A stretch of 64,000 nucleotides of DNA from Syngnathus acus (GCF_901709675.1 NC_051102.1:9185412-9249411), one strand, 5' to 3'. Shown: positions 26,801 through 38,600, counted from the first letter of the stretch. Numbers and translations are program-made. The notes: generated by a model from the sequence alone, not told the origin.

Positions 26801-28830
26801 TGTTTTTGTGCGTTTGCCAGAGGTCAACAGCAATGTTTGTATTTCCACAAAGTCACATGATTTTTTTTCTTACTCGGAAAAAGAGTGGCTCACAAGTTCC
26901 AGGAGGGAAAAGTGAAGCACGCTGCAGTCTCATGACATCCACCTGACAAGCCTCCAGTATCAGCGGCCAACGTCACACTTCCTCCTCCTCCTCCCACTGC
27001 AAAGTTATCACCAACCGAGCTGGTGTGGAATCTTTTTACCATCTATCAGCGTTCCTGGCAGCCTCTTACTGTAATTGGTTGTCTTGCGTTTCTGACGGCA
27101 ACACGGGACAATCTGCCCGGTCCGTCTGGGTCGCGTCGAGGACACGCGTCATGAGGGGATATCGGCCGTCACGTGACACCATTGAGATGTCATTTTTACA
27201 GGAGCAGCCCGAGAAGAAACAGAATGAAAAAAAAAAATGAGGGAGCAAGCTGGAGTCTGTGTTTTGCCAAGCAAAACATTCCCCTCAGCTGGAGGTCTGA
27301 CTGGAGCAGCTTGTTCTCTAATTAATACCCGCATCCTGGAGACCAGGAGGAGGTGGAGGAGGAGAGAAGGGGCGTAGGGGGAGCCTCGGCATTTTCCAAA
27401 ATAAAAGTGCTCAAAAGGCTCCAGTGTTAACCGAGGAAATGCCGTGCGGTTTTCACAAGTGGCGACTGTTTTGGCACCCGAGGGCCCGCAGGAGGAACAA
27501 ACTGCTGATGCTTTGACTTGGGTGACGCACACGCAGAGACCACCTCCAGATACACCCCCCCCCCCCCCCCCCCCACGACTCTAACCAACCCCCCGGCCTT
27601 GAGAATGCCATGGGACAGGAAGGGAGGGGGGGGAACAGGAAATACTCGTCTCCCCAAAGCACATATTAATAATAGACGTTGGCTTTTTATAGTCTTTTGT
27701 TCCATAAATGCAGCATAGCCGCCTTTCTTGCATCAATGCTGTTATTTGTGAAAATATTTCACAATGATGATTGCCAATGCACACATTTTGGACTCGCTAG
27801 GACACTGTGTGATATTTGAACCGTTAGTGAGGAATTCAAATTTTGTTGGCAACAGCGTCTCTCAGCAATTGAGGACTCGGAAATCCAGCGTGAGTGAGAG
27901 TCGACAATTTCTAACGCTACAGCTGAATCGTACGACATTCCAGCGAGGGGAGTCGCAGTCACGCCGCGGGTCACGCTGAGGTCAACGTACGTTAAGTCGG
28001 GCATTAGCCTCGAACGCTAACTTGTTATCAGAAAGCGTTGACGTTTCAGCGTTTGTTTCATTTGCGCTGATGTGCTGCACGACTTCCTGTCCAGCTGTTG
28101 CTGCTGTCAGTGCGCATCAACAGATGTGTGTACACACACACGCACATTGGTAGCATTCTCTCCCAGGCCGATTTTATGGCGGAGCAGTCGTCTTTGAAAA
28201 CAAGTCGACTATTTGTTGTGCTCCAGTACCGTAATGCCACAAAAATGCACCATCTGCTACAAGAGTTGGCAGGTTTTTTGGGTGATTCCCGTGTTTGTCA
28301 AGTGTGTGTGTGGTGTCTGAGGTTATGTGTGGGCGGGTGTTTGAAGTGTAATGGTTCTGCTGGCAGCATGGGTGCAATAACAACACATATTGAAGGCTGC
28401 TCTGAGGGGGGAATTTACATACAGAAAAATAAACAAACATTTTTGGGGGGGGTTGTTTATCTCTTGCGGATTCCAGTCAAGCTGATAATTGCGGTTCTGT
28501 TTAGCCAGTTATTTTCCAGAGAGCTGATGACTCTGGGGAAATATTTTGCTGTTTGCTGGCCGTGCAACTGTGTCCGGACTCTGTTTTGGATGACCTTTGG
28601 ATCATTTATAAAGGGACAAACTGCAAAATTTGTTTGCACAAATCTATCTCACCCTTCTGCCAGTCAACATCTGCTGTCGTTTTTGTGTACAGGACGCTTT
28701 TGTGGAGCTGTACGACCGTCAGAGGGACTCGGTCTTCAGTTGCTCGTGGCCGTCCATCAAGACAGTCTTCGGCCTGGCCGCACTTGGGGCGGCCAGCCTC
28801 ACCATCGGCGCGTACCTCACCCAGAAGTGA
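11812..28830 (+). CDS. bcl2: Apoptosis regulator Bcl-2, 2 coding exons
   Basis: Exons are 11812-12357 and 28693-28830 (TGA), joined after the Trp of BH2 exactly as in mammals. They encode 227 aa, close to the zebrafish protein. Bcl-2 sits in the outer mitochondrial and ER membranes and sequesters BAX/BAK and BH3-only proteins. In order: BH4 (about 7-25, IVEKYICHKLSKRGYAW), a short acidic/Ala-rich loop (28-75) with Ser-Pro sites in place of the long mammalian proline loop, BH3 (83-94, LREAGDELERLY), BH1 (122-141 with NWGR 129-132), BH2 (175-190) and a C-terminal membrane anchor (207-224, FGLAALGAASLTIGAYL). The C-terminal exon is nearly identical to zebrafish as I recall it. One oddity is Asp181 in BH2 (NGDW), where human and zebrafish have NGGW. 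Confidence 0.95.
17386..17419. repeat. Palindromic 34-nt repeat core, copy 2
   Basis: The two outer 8-mers ATCGTAAA and TTTACGAT are inverted repeats around an 18-nt centre containing AACCTGTTCAATA. The reverse complement closely matches 29884-29919 and 7198-7217. The element lies in the bcl2 intron. I infer it is the core of a dispersed element; the family is not identified. Confidence 0.5.
18444..18465 (+). repeat. GGAT tetranucleotide microsatellite
   Basis: About five tandem GGAT units in the bcl2 intron, directly after a G-rich stretch. Confidence 0.8.
19440..19590 (-). mobile_element. SINE-like repeat fragment (central part)
   Basis: Contains the diagnostic segment tccatcccaactgacttt, followed by variants of the 'gccaatcacagagggc' and 'agacaaacaaccg' blocks. 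These belong to the same teleost repeat family as 10774-11170. Head and tail are missing. Confidence 0.5.
22473..22540 (+). repeat. 19-bp tandem repeat, 3.5 copies
   Basis: Units at 22473-22491, 22492-22510 and 22511-22529 share the pattern CYGTTCGTTCTTCCTTYGT, with a partial fourth unit to 22540. It is a minisatellite within the bcl2 intron. There are no spacers, so it is not a CRISPR array. Confidence 0.85.
25266..25316 (-). mobile_element. SINE-like repeat fragment
   Basis: Short match to the central block of the same family (caccctggagtggcgacc, then 'atcacagggaatgtatagac'). Strongly diverged. Confidence 0.35.
27557..27575 (+). repeat. Poly-C homopolymer tract
   Basis: Run of about 18-20 C in the bcl2 intron. 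Length is likely unstable and prone to assembly error. Confidence 0.8.
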
Positions 28831-29244
28831 GGTGCCTTTCCCTCCACTTGGCTTTAAACACTTCAACCCTCCCCCTTCCCTCCAGTAAACACACACTAAG
28901 TTCACATCATCACGCTGACAACACAGAAGACAACTGAAGATTCTTCTTTTTAGCTTTCCCAACCTCGCCTTCTTCTCTACTAGTAGTAGCATGAACCTTA
29001 CATTAGCATAGACAGTAGTTGCACGTGTCGCAAGGGGAAATGAGACGGACGATGGGGACGAACCATTGTGGCGCCCCTGCTTGTTGGGGGCGGAGGACCC
29101 CGTTTGAACTGCAGACTCCGGTTACCCCCTTACGCCCCCTCTCCTCTCTCGGTAGCCACCCATCAAAGGACTTCCTGTGAAGAACAGCTGCTCAGAATGT
29201 ATAATGGACTAGCGGAGGAAGTGGATGTGTACACTGCACGGGCA

Positions 29245-29548
29245 CAAGTATTGGGACACCTATAGTTAGCCACAATAAAGTGGAACCGATACATAAATGG
29301 ATGGATAATCACAGTATGTCTGAAATCCAAAGCCAGTACAAAAAAAAATATTTGTTCATTCCACTACTTTTTAATTTATTTTCAAAGGGGGTGGTTGGTA
29401 TATAAAAGGAAAAAAAAATGTTATTAAAAGTGAAAACAATGAGTTGGTATTTTAGCAAGAAACAAGTTGACGAACATGAAATTATCAGACATTGGGAAAA
29501 TACAAGTTCTGTGTCTATCCTCGATGGAGACGTGGGTCCCAATACTTG
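29245..29548. mobile_element. MITE-like element with inverted ends
   Basis: CAAGTATTGGGAC at 29245-29257 recurs inverted as GTCCCAATACTTG at 29536-29548. The ends resemble the 'aagtattgggacacc' termini of non-autonomous DNA transposons common in fish. The interior of about 280 bp is non-coding. The family was not identified, and no clear target duplication is visible. Confidence 0.5.
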
Positions 29549-29883
29549 CGTCAACATCGTGCAATCTAAAAGCTGGATGAGAGTGGGATTTTAGCTCCAG
29601 AACGTTCAAGCACAGAAAAGTGAACGTTTGGGGGACACAAAGAAGATGTCCGATGGCAGAGAGAAGGACGAAGAAGCATGTTGAACTGAGCACAAGAGGA
29701 GCAAAGCGTCTCATGGAAGGGAGTTAGCAAAGAAGCATTCCTGCTGGAAAAGAATCCTCCAGAGAAGTCATCGCCAATGTCAACACGTTATTTACGTTTG
29801 TCGTTGCTTTATTCATACACACGAGTGCGCTTCAGGGTACACAAATACAGATTTTTTTTCTGATCACACACAAAAGGCTTTGC

Positions 29884-29919
29884 GATCGTAACTATTGAAC
29901 AGGTTTAACATTAACGATC
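29884..29919. repeat. Palindromic 36-nt repeat core, copy 3
   Basis: Begins GATCGTAA and ends TTAACGATC, with the shared centre TATTGAACAGGTTTAAC. It lies in the presumed bcl2 3' UTR, in the opposite orientation to copy 2. Confidence 0.5.
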
Positions 29920-31052
29920 GGACATACAATAAATCAGGCCTTTGCCCACTTTGATTGAAGGGGAGAACGGAGTGGTTCTCATAATGGGCCTGATTATCGG
30001 TATGTTTGTACCCTGCTGCAGTAGCCGTCTGGTCCGGTGGTGACCTCAGCTACTTGGATTCGGAAAATCACATCAGCCAGCCCCCCCCCTAAAAAAAAAA
30101 AAAAAAAACTGTTCCACTGTAGTGGAACCTGAGAAGTCCCTCCTCTCACCGAAGAGCTCCTGTTTTATTGATGTATGTCTTGTGTTTCAGTCTAACAGAA
30201 AAACTGGAAGTGATCCATGATTTTTTTTGTGTGTGTGTGTACAGTTTTTTTTGTATACTTAAAAAAAAAAAAAAAAAAAAAGAAAGTCTTTGCATGAGTG
30301 AAAGACACTGATGTCTCACAATATTTATACATGAGAACAGCGTGGAAGAGGACATAAACAACAACATTGTCTATTTATTGAGCGGTACCAGCTTTTAAAC
30401 AGTAAAGTCAGTGATTTGAACTTTTTTTTTTTCCCCCCTTTCTATGGAATAACACTGTAACGACATTATTTTCCGGCTGCTATTGTAACACCACAATGTT
30501 TTTAAAGTGAATCAAAAGTGTCCATATTGGCTTGAGGCTACTACGAGTTTCATTTCACGTCGCCGTGTACAGCTTAAACTGCCACCGTCTCGTCCTAGAT
30601 AGCTGCAAACCAAAGTCAACTCGTATTTATGTTGAATTTGTCACCCCTAGAGGTAAAGATGTTGCTTGGCCATGACTATGTTAACTGTACTATTGTAATC
30701 CGCTTTATGTCCACGGCATCATTTGCTGCTGCTGTTGCGGGCCTCAATGCGGAAAGCAGCCACAGCTCGCTCTAACAGTAATACAACTGAATTTTTCATT
30801 GTTGCAATGTATTCCTTGTACATACAAGAATGTAGGCACTATGGTTGCTGTACTGTTTTACACCTATAATCGCAAACCCGTAGCACTTAAAGAGAAAAAA
30901 AAAAAGAAAGTGAAATGTGTTTTGTTGTTTACTGCTATAATCCACAATAAGCTAGGGGATCCCATTGTTCCTAATAAAAACATTTGTCGAGTAGCCGCCA
31001 AGTCTACTTGCCGAGTCTCATTTTTTTAATAAGTCTTGGATTTTGTCTGTTC

Positions 31053-31058
31053 AATAAA
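31053..31058 (+). terminator. bcl2: Distal poly(A) signal of bcl2
   Basis: AATAAA about 2.2 kb after the bcl2 stop codon. The next stretch, to 32630, is the gap between the convergent genes bcl2 and prkag2, in which I see nothing beyond simple A/T tracts. Confidence 0.45.
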
Positions 31059-32631
31059 GATGGCGAGGGAAGATTTAAGGGGGACACATGTAACAAGTAG
31101 TCTCTGGAGTTCTTGATCAAGTATGAATAAGCTAGTCATCTTTTATCGGTCATAAAACATGATGAGTGACCGAGTCTAGCACAATTCGGAGTGCTTGAGC
31201 CATTTCTAACACGATAACTGCGAAAACAATGCGCAAAATTCGACTTTTGGGTGGAGCGGATCTTGTCCGTCCGTCCATGTCTGCTCTCTGTACAAGTGGG
31301 CCTCGCCTAAACCAGCACACATCAAAGCTGTCCCCAAACACTGCACTTGCCAGACTGACTTCCATCCGCCGCTAAACACAAGTGCTACACAAAAAAAAAA
31401 AAAAGCTAAATGCCTTGCGGGCAGGTTTTTGCACCCCCCCCTTCTCCAGTCACACCCCTGCCACGCTCCCCCTCGCCTCTGCTCTGATCACACATGTCTT
31501 CAAAGGCGGCGGCAGTGGAATTTGTGAAAAGCACGATACAGTAAAACTAATGTTGAAAGAGTGGCGAGAAAATGAGCGAAGGGAAAGAAAGTGTGAGAAT
31601 GCTGGCGGCGGAAGGGGAGTTCATTTGGGCAATCCCTGCCCTTTGCCGTGCATAGAAAATGCATGACGTGCTCTGAAGGGGAATTTTAAATCAGCCTGTG
31701 GATTTTCAAACGAGAGTCCGGCCTGAGCGTGGATACCCAAGACGAACAGAGGAAGAGGAGGAGGAAGCCCTCCTGCCCCTCCTGCTCGGGGGCTACAAGG
31801 TGTGGTAGGAGGAGGCCATCCCAGCACTACACAAGGGAGGATTGGGAGATCAAAGTAGATTGTGTGGAATCACTCGGGTCCACTTCTCTTCCCTCATTTG
31901 GAAGTCCATCACATCCACTCAGCCGCGCTGGCTGCCTCATTTACACGGCAAAAACTTCCTGCTGAAATGGATATTTTCCCCAAGCAGAGATCAAACATGC
32001 ACAGTAGTGAAATCACACATGGAAAGATCCAAGCAGGCCAGACAGGTCATTGCCTATATTGCAATCATGGAATTGGACTGCGAGATTTCAAGTGAGCTAC
32101 AGCGCCACCACGTGGCCTGCGAGGGCTCAACATTTTATTCAAATTTAAGAGGAGCATGATGAAAAATGTCCGGTCTCTTCCCAGCAAACGATGGCCTTAA
32201 ATTATTCCTAAGGAAACAATTATAACTCTTTCCAAGTAGCATCAAAAAGTATCTTCAGCCTATCACTCGTTCCACATTTAATTATGTGACAGGCTCACCT
32301 TAAAATGAATTTATTTATTTTTTAACAAAAATAGAATTCTACATACTCACCATGTGATTTTTTTTTTTTTTTTTTAAATATTAGCAATAAAATGACATCC
32401 CATGTACATAGCATTTTCCAATGCTTGATGACAGCTTTTGGAGTCCGCCCAACTAATTCCGCTTGTAATAGTCAAAAGTATTTGGTTAGTTACTTCAAAA
32501 TGTGCTCGTCAATGCTATGACTCCAGAGGCTCAAAATTCGGCCCGATTATCCGTTTAAGCAAACAAGAATTTTCCCCAAATAAAATAATGCAGTCAACGT
32601 AAAACCAAATAAATGAGTACATTCAGTGTCT

Positions 32632-32637
32632 TTTATT
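32632..32637 (-). terminator. prkag2: Candidate distal poly(A) signal of prkag2
   Basis: AATAAA on the minus strand (TTTATT on plus). It would serve transcripts ending in the candidate terminal exon at 33824. Other minus-strand hexamers are at 33338-33343 and 34582-34587; the latter suits the read-through form that stops at 35354. Confidence 0.4.
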
Positions 32638-33792
32638 TTTCTGCACGCAGAAAAATAGAAAAAAAAAAGCAAAACCAAAAGAACATTCATACTGCTGTAA
32701 GTGTAATTTGTCGTGCTTGCACATTTACAGTACGTGTATCCAGCAGCATATTTACAAAAAAAACAAACAGAAAAATGCAGTCTCTTTTTCATGACGCGCT
32801 CATAAAAAATAAAGCTATCAGTGACACAAACCCAATCCTATATACATTTCATCGAGGAGATGAGTCACATGCCCAGCTGCGGACGTTTTCATTTCGCTAG
32901 CATCATTTTTTAGAAAGGAGAAAAATATATACTATATAATGCAACTTCAGTCTCTGTCCAATGACGCGTATTTCTTCAAATAGCAGCCGTCGCGCAACTA
33001 AACTGTCACACTGTGCCTCGTCCACTTAATAGAAATGAACCCTTCCCTCAAATAGACGAATCCCTTTTTCCCCCCCCACGAACAAAAAGGTTCACTGGAA
33101 TTACCTCAAGGACGCTACTATGCTGAAAAGCACACTTGGAACTAAACAGCAGCAACTACCAAAGCATGTTAATCGTCTGTCGGATGATTTAGAGTGTGGA
33201 GACGCATGCTGTAAACTGCGGTCGTTCCATAATGTTGCTTACCGAGTGGCAAACATTTTTTTAGTTTGTGTATATAGATGCCTCCCGCGAGCTTGACCAC
33301 TCCTTGCAGAAATACTGTGGTTTCAAAATGTCCCGCTTTTATTGCAAACTTAGATAAAATGCTCCAAATTTGAAGGGAGTACATGCTTCTTATTTGCCAA
33401 AGCTAACACCGACTGAATTTTATATTCTCAACCGTTTTAAACACTGCTGAAACAAAAATGTGTTTGCAATTGGAATTACAAGAGTGAAATTACTATTACT
33501 GGATTCATTACTTTGTTTGAACCTTCCATGTGACAATTTCAAACCCGTTTGATCTGGTCCACCTTACCGCTGTAAGGCGGCTAGAATAGTGTATTTATAG
33601 GATGTTTCTATTTATACAGAGATAGTATATACACAGCATTATCAAATGGTGGTCTGATTAGAGCAGTCAACAACTACATTCAACAAGTGCCGTCCTCAGT
33701 GCTCACTCCTCTTTGGTTTCTATGTAGCATCAACTTGCTTTTGTTTTTTTATAGGTCTCACCACGTCTAGTCTTTCGCTGGTGCTTCCTCTT

Positions 33793-33824
33793 TCAGTCGT
33801 TCAGGTTCACGTCCTTGCATCTGT
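33793..33824 (-). CDS. prkag2: Candidate alternative last coding exon of prkag2
   Basis: A good acceptor (ttccttctccttag) precedes this block on the minus strand. If the exon at 35377-35470 is spliced at its internal donor (GCAG/GTATCG), one leftover G plus this block reads DRCKDVNLND then TGA. That replaces the read-through ending GIDAQHS. Human PRKAG2 ends in a charged tail after the same ...PAG position, so a separate short last exon is plausible. Without transcripts this is tentative. Confidence 0.4.
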
Positions 33825-34244
33825 CTAAGGAGAAGGAAGATAGGACATTTTGGAGTTAGTTTGTTAAAGTTCGTAAAGCACCAAAGTTGTTACAAATGCA
33901 CAAATAAGACTATATTTAGATTTTGGGCTAAACTTTGATACTTAAATGATTTTTTTTCCAATATAAAAAAATTAAAATAAAAAAGCGTCTATTTAGACAA
34001 CGTGCTTCGTCGGGCTGGGCGACGTGGTTGAATTTTTCCCCCCCTCAATGAGCTTCAATTCAATGTTCGTACAGATTACAATACGAGTGTAGCTAACTCA
34101 ATCGGTCTTGGCGTGCATGCGTTAGCGTTGCCCAACTGTTTTAAAAACTTTTTTATCTTTTTGAGCGGGTTCGTTATAGTCCATTCATATTTGACTTGCC
34201 TGATTTTCACTTGAGTGCGAGGGTCGGACATGGCTAACTCCGAA

Positions 34245-34292
34245 GCTAGCACGTCAAAAACAAGAACTCTACGACGCTAGCACGTCAAAAAC
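34245..34292 (+). repeat. 17-bp direct repeat (two copies, 31-bp period)
   Basis: GCTAGCACGTCAAAAAC occurs at 34245-34261 and again at 34276-34292. It lies between the two candidate prkag2 terminal exons. Confidence 0.8.
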
Positions 34293-35353
34293 GGAACTCC
34301 TTTACTTGTATACCACGTATTCACTGGGAGGTTATTAATCGGGTAAGTATACACGAGATAATCTTATTTCAAGCGTCGAACTGAGTCGGGTGACAAATTA
34401 GCGATTTTCTTTTAACGAAGTCACGCCGTGCTAATTACTTCGTTGTGTGTCCGGTTCTTCTTCGTTGGTTTTATTTACAGCTACTTAATGATTGGAGACT
34501 TCGCGCTGCCTCATCAGACACAAAGGGGGGGGAGTTTGCGTTTTTTTCTCCCCCCACCTCAATCTAACGTTTTAAAGACATTTTATTGATATTAAATTAT
34601 CACCCAGCCACAAAGTCTAGTACTATTAATAAAAAAAGAATATCTGCACACACATTTAATAAGAATATTTGCAATAACCCAAAGTATTCTTTTTAAATAA
34701 TTATCTTTTGCGTCTATTGTGATAACAAAATGCGCCAATGGGGTGTACCTGAGATTGCTATATAGAAATATTTAATTAAAAAATAATTCACACTGAAGCT
34801 ACATTCCTCCAAGCCACACAGTGCAGCCAAGCAGAGCGCATGTCTTTCCTATGCGAACAAGTCCATGTTCAACTTTGGGGAGAAACAAGCAATAATGGAT
34901 CCTTCTGTATCCGTGCACTTGCCTAGCCACAACGTGAATCAGGCTTTAGCTGCAGGTTGTTTTTTTCTGGCAACTTGCACTTTTACTACTCTACACTTCT
35001 TACAATTCCCCGAACCATCTTTGTTACTACAAAATAAAACCCAAAGAAATTTCTCAACGAGGTAACGCCTGAACCACAGAGCACATTGTAGAAAAACAAC
35101 ACTCTCTCTCCCGGCCAAACAAATAAGACCAATCAAAATTCAAAGCACCATGCTGACACTATCAACTCTACAAACGCTCAAGCTTCCAGTGACATGCCTC
35201 CACACAGCCGGCTTACGATGCGGCGTGGTCGCTCGCTTCCTACCTGGGAGCAAGTGAGAGGGCGGGGTGGGGCAGGGCAGGGCGGGGCGGGAGAGGAGAG
35301 AGCTCGGGGTGGGGCGGGGTTCGGGTGTTGCATCCGGGACAGAGGAGTTGCGC

Positions 35354-35628
35354 TTAGCTATGCTGGGCGTCGATACCTGCTGGACTGAGCACCAGGGCCT
35401 GGAGGATGTCCGACAGGGAGACGATGCCCTCGATGCTGGAACGCTCATCCACCACCACCAACCGATGTACCTAGTTGGCACGGGAGAAGAAAATACACCA
35501 AATTTACTTTATTTTCAATAAACACCTTGATGAAGAACTGTTCACTATCTGCCAGCCAATCCCAGGGTACATAGAGACAAACATTGACAGTCACATTCAT
35601 ACCTACAGGCAAGTTTTCAACACCTGAC

Positions 35629-35659
<31 letters not shown>

Positions 35660-38600
35660 ACTGGTGAAAAAAAAAAAAACTCACTTCCGCTTTGACAATT
35701 CTGTCCACAATGGTCTCCATTGTTTCCATTTTATGGCACTTCATGACACCTTCGAAGTACTGCGAGCGATGCTTGAGGGCCTGGGTGACCGTGATGTCCA
35801 GGTTGTTATAAGTCTTCTCGGCTGCCAGGTTCTGCACACAAGCAAGCTTTTGTGACTCATCAACACATGGGGGCTCAGTCTCTCCGCCGGCCCAACGATT
35901 TTCCACTTACAATGACGTCAAACTTGGAGTAGATGTCCACAACTTTGCCTAGAAGGGGAGGAGGGGGACAAAGTGAGCTTTCCAAGACTTTTTTTTTGGT
36001 ATGTATGACTCCTAACCAGCGGCTGAATATTCCATTGACCTGACTCATCGACCACGGGCAAAGCAGACACCCTCCTCTCTACAAAGATGTTGAGAGCTTT
36101 GATGATGGGCGTTTTGGGGTGGATGAAGGCAATGTCCTGGTACGTGCCGATGCCCAACTCCCCCAGTGTCTGCTTCATGAAAGCTGGCTTTGGCATCTCA
36201 CGCATCTGGACGACACGACAAGCAGACAAAGTAAAACGTTGGCCACCAGGAGGCAGCAGATGAATGAAAAATGAGAGAACGGTACCAACGACATGGACAA
36301 GCAACAGGACAACACGTGATTCAGACAACATAAGACACTTGAAATGAAATCATGTGCTTGACAAATTGTATTGTGAGCCAGGCCCTCTTTCTGGAGAAAG
36401 GGCAAAAAAATATTTCAGAAAAAATCCCAGACACAACACCTTTTACAAAATAGGGCTCAAATTGATATATACGGCTTTCCAATCTCTCGTTTGTGATGGT
36501 GCTGGACTCACAAATAGCTGAAGGAACTTGAGGATCCTCTTGTGCGTGAGAATATAAAGTGCGTTGCCGGTGACGGGGTCGATGACAGGCAGGCGGTGAA
36601 TTTTGTTTTTGATGAGCGTGTACACGGCGTCGAAAAGGCTGCGACACGACAAACACCATGACGGCAACAAATCCGGAAGAACAAAATGAGCGCATCTTGA
36701 TTCAGAAATCGGAGCGGTGTACCTTGCATCAGGCGATATGTTGACAAGGGGTTTGAACGTCGCTTGAAGGTAAACCTCTGTGGGCACAGAAATAAACCAA
36801 TCTTGAGAGTTGAATTAAACGGTCTGCTGTTGCAAAGCTTGAGCGAGCATCAGCTTTGGAGCCCATCTAAGGTTGAGTCATGCTCACCTCTCCACGTCTC
36901 AAGCTTATGTTCTTCCAACTCGTAGATTTGCACCTGGAAGGGAAAGAAAAGTCAGTCGAATATAAAGCCAAGCGAATCTCAGTCATTAAATGGCGCTACC
37001 ATTGGTGACTTGTAGTATCTGTGAAGGATGATGATGAAGTCTGTGATTGTCAGCATGCCTGTGATGAGAAAACACGGCGTTAACAAACTCGCCGACTGAT
37101 GTTAGGTGAGAAGTGTTTAGAGGCTGCGGTCCGAGCGTTGCATCCGACTCCCCCGCGCTTTATTTATTTCATTATTTAGCACGAGCGGTTAAGGCTATCC
37201 AGAAAAAGCCACAACGAGCGAGGCCAAGTCACTCGCTGCACTGACGTTTCGCTTTGGCTGCATTTTCAACCAGTCTTACTTGCGAGTCAATACGGAGGGA
37301 GCCACTTAATGCTTTGTGGCGGCTTTACCGAACTTAATAGTCATGCTGCGCCAGCATCATACAACGTTTCCATGGTGCTCATTCAGCAGCGGCGCCGACG
37401 CAGTGAGGTGATGATTATGACGAGAGAGCCTAAAACATGAGACCTACAAATGCAGACGCTGAAGAATGAAACTAGCAATTCTATCGACACAAGACTAAAT
37501 TATTGGTGGTTTTCGGGCTCTTACCTACAAAGCTTTGCTTCTCTGTATCCCAGAGTGGCGCTGCTCGCACGCCGTTTGCAACCAAGGCAAAGAAGGCTTT
37601 CTTAACCTGCCAAATATCATTTGGAATGGAAATATCAGTTTCACATTTTACCCAGCGGAATGAGATTCGTGTTTTAAGATGCTAAATCTCTTTTTGTGTG
37701 CGTATGGCCTCTTTCTCATGGGCCGGGGGAAGCAGAGGAAGTTGTGCGAGGTGAAAGGAAACTTCTGAATTCCCTTTAATCTGCTGGGAGTTATTTCCTC
37801 TTCTCTCAGATAAGAGTTTGTAGCCCTCGTCTCTGTGGATTTAGTGGTTGACGATATACACTTCAAAGAACTGGCAGGCTTACTGTTTAACAGCTTTATA
37901 GCGCACTCATCTTAGTTTCAGCCTCGAGCCAAAAAGGTGATCCCAGGTCAAAAACACGACTTCTATCGCCGTTTATTATTAACCCAGCTGTGCCAAGAAC
38001 AAGCACACTCAACATAAGATGGTCAAGGACTTGATAAAGAGACGACAACAACCCACACTCACTTGGAGAGCTGTGTCGAACACCACCAGCTTGGAGCTGG
38101 TTGGCACAATGTCGTAGCACTTGTGTGATTTCATAAAGCGCATGTAAATATCACTCTCAGGCTCAGCAGCTGTAAGAAAGACACACACGCACAAAAAAAG
38201 GAATAACGTTGAGAACAGGGAGACGTTTCACAGGGAAAACATAATGAGCACTTGGAAACAACACGTGCTTGACAGCCTAAACAACCATTATGGCTCTGGA
38301 GCACTCACTTCCACTTTATTGTGCCCTCCCACTCATCGTTAAACTCTGGAAGAGGCGAGGATAGCAGGATGAAACTGATACTTTCCTACACTTTAAAAGG
38401 CTTTGTGTGGACGCTGATAGGATAACCCACTCTTATGTTCAGGTGCATCTCAATAAATGAGACAACTATTATAGAAAGGTTCTTTCATTTTAGTGGGTCA
38501 ATTCAAACAGTTTGGTAGAGATTCCTAAACAAACTAGAATACACTTTCACTTAATTTCTGCAATGAACACAATTTCGATTGTTTGTATAATATTGCAGTT

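Larger units (their letters stand above)
12358..28692 (+). other. bcl2: bcl2 intron (16.3 kb), no gene recognised inside
   Basis: The donor is GTATGT at 12358 and the acceptor ends at 28692. No exon of another gene, RNA gene or intact transposon was recognised on either strand. Visible items are: a promoter-like cluster at 12640-12790; SINE-like pieces at about 19440-19590 and 25266-25316; the palindromic element at 17386-17419; a GGAT array at 18444-18465; a short CA run near 19890-19902; a 19-bp tandem repeat at 22473-22540; a CpG-rich degenerate repeat block at 23990-24430; and a C-homopolymer near 27557-27575. Human BCL2 has a far larger intron at the same place. Confidence 0.7.
28831..31070 (+). 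other. bcl2: bcl2 3' untranslated region
   Basis: Non-coding, T-rich sequence after the bcl2 stop. AATAAA hexamers are at 30973-30978 and 31053-31058, and one near 29273 lies inside a MITE. It also holds a TIR-bounded element (29245-29548), the palindromic repeat at 29884-29919, an A20 run (about 30262-30281), and a perfect 18-nt hairpin at 30111-30128 (GTTCCACT/AGTGGAAC). Mammalian BCL2 also has a long regulatory 3' UTR. The extent here is inferred from the last poly(A) signal. Confidence 0.5.

Noticed and set aside
28098-28937. 279-codon open frame across bcl2 exon 2
   Set aside because: It reads bcl2 exon 2 in the wrong frame; the true exon is 28693-28830 with acceptor and conserved BH2/TM sequence.
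35354-35470. Gene could be prkag3 because the C terminus resembles gamma-3 (SPAGIDA)
   Set aside because: The long N-terminal tail with [15 protein letters not shown] and RRSLRINLP and the kmt2c neighbour fit gamma-2.
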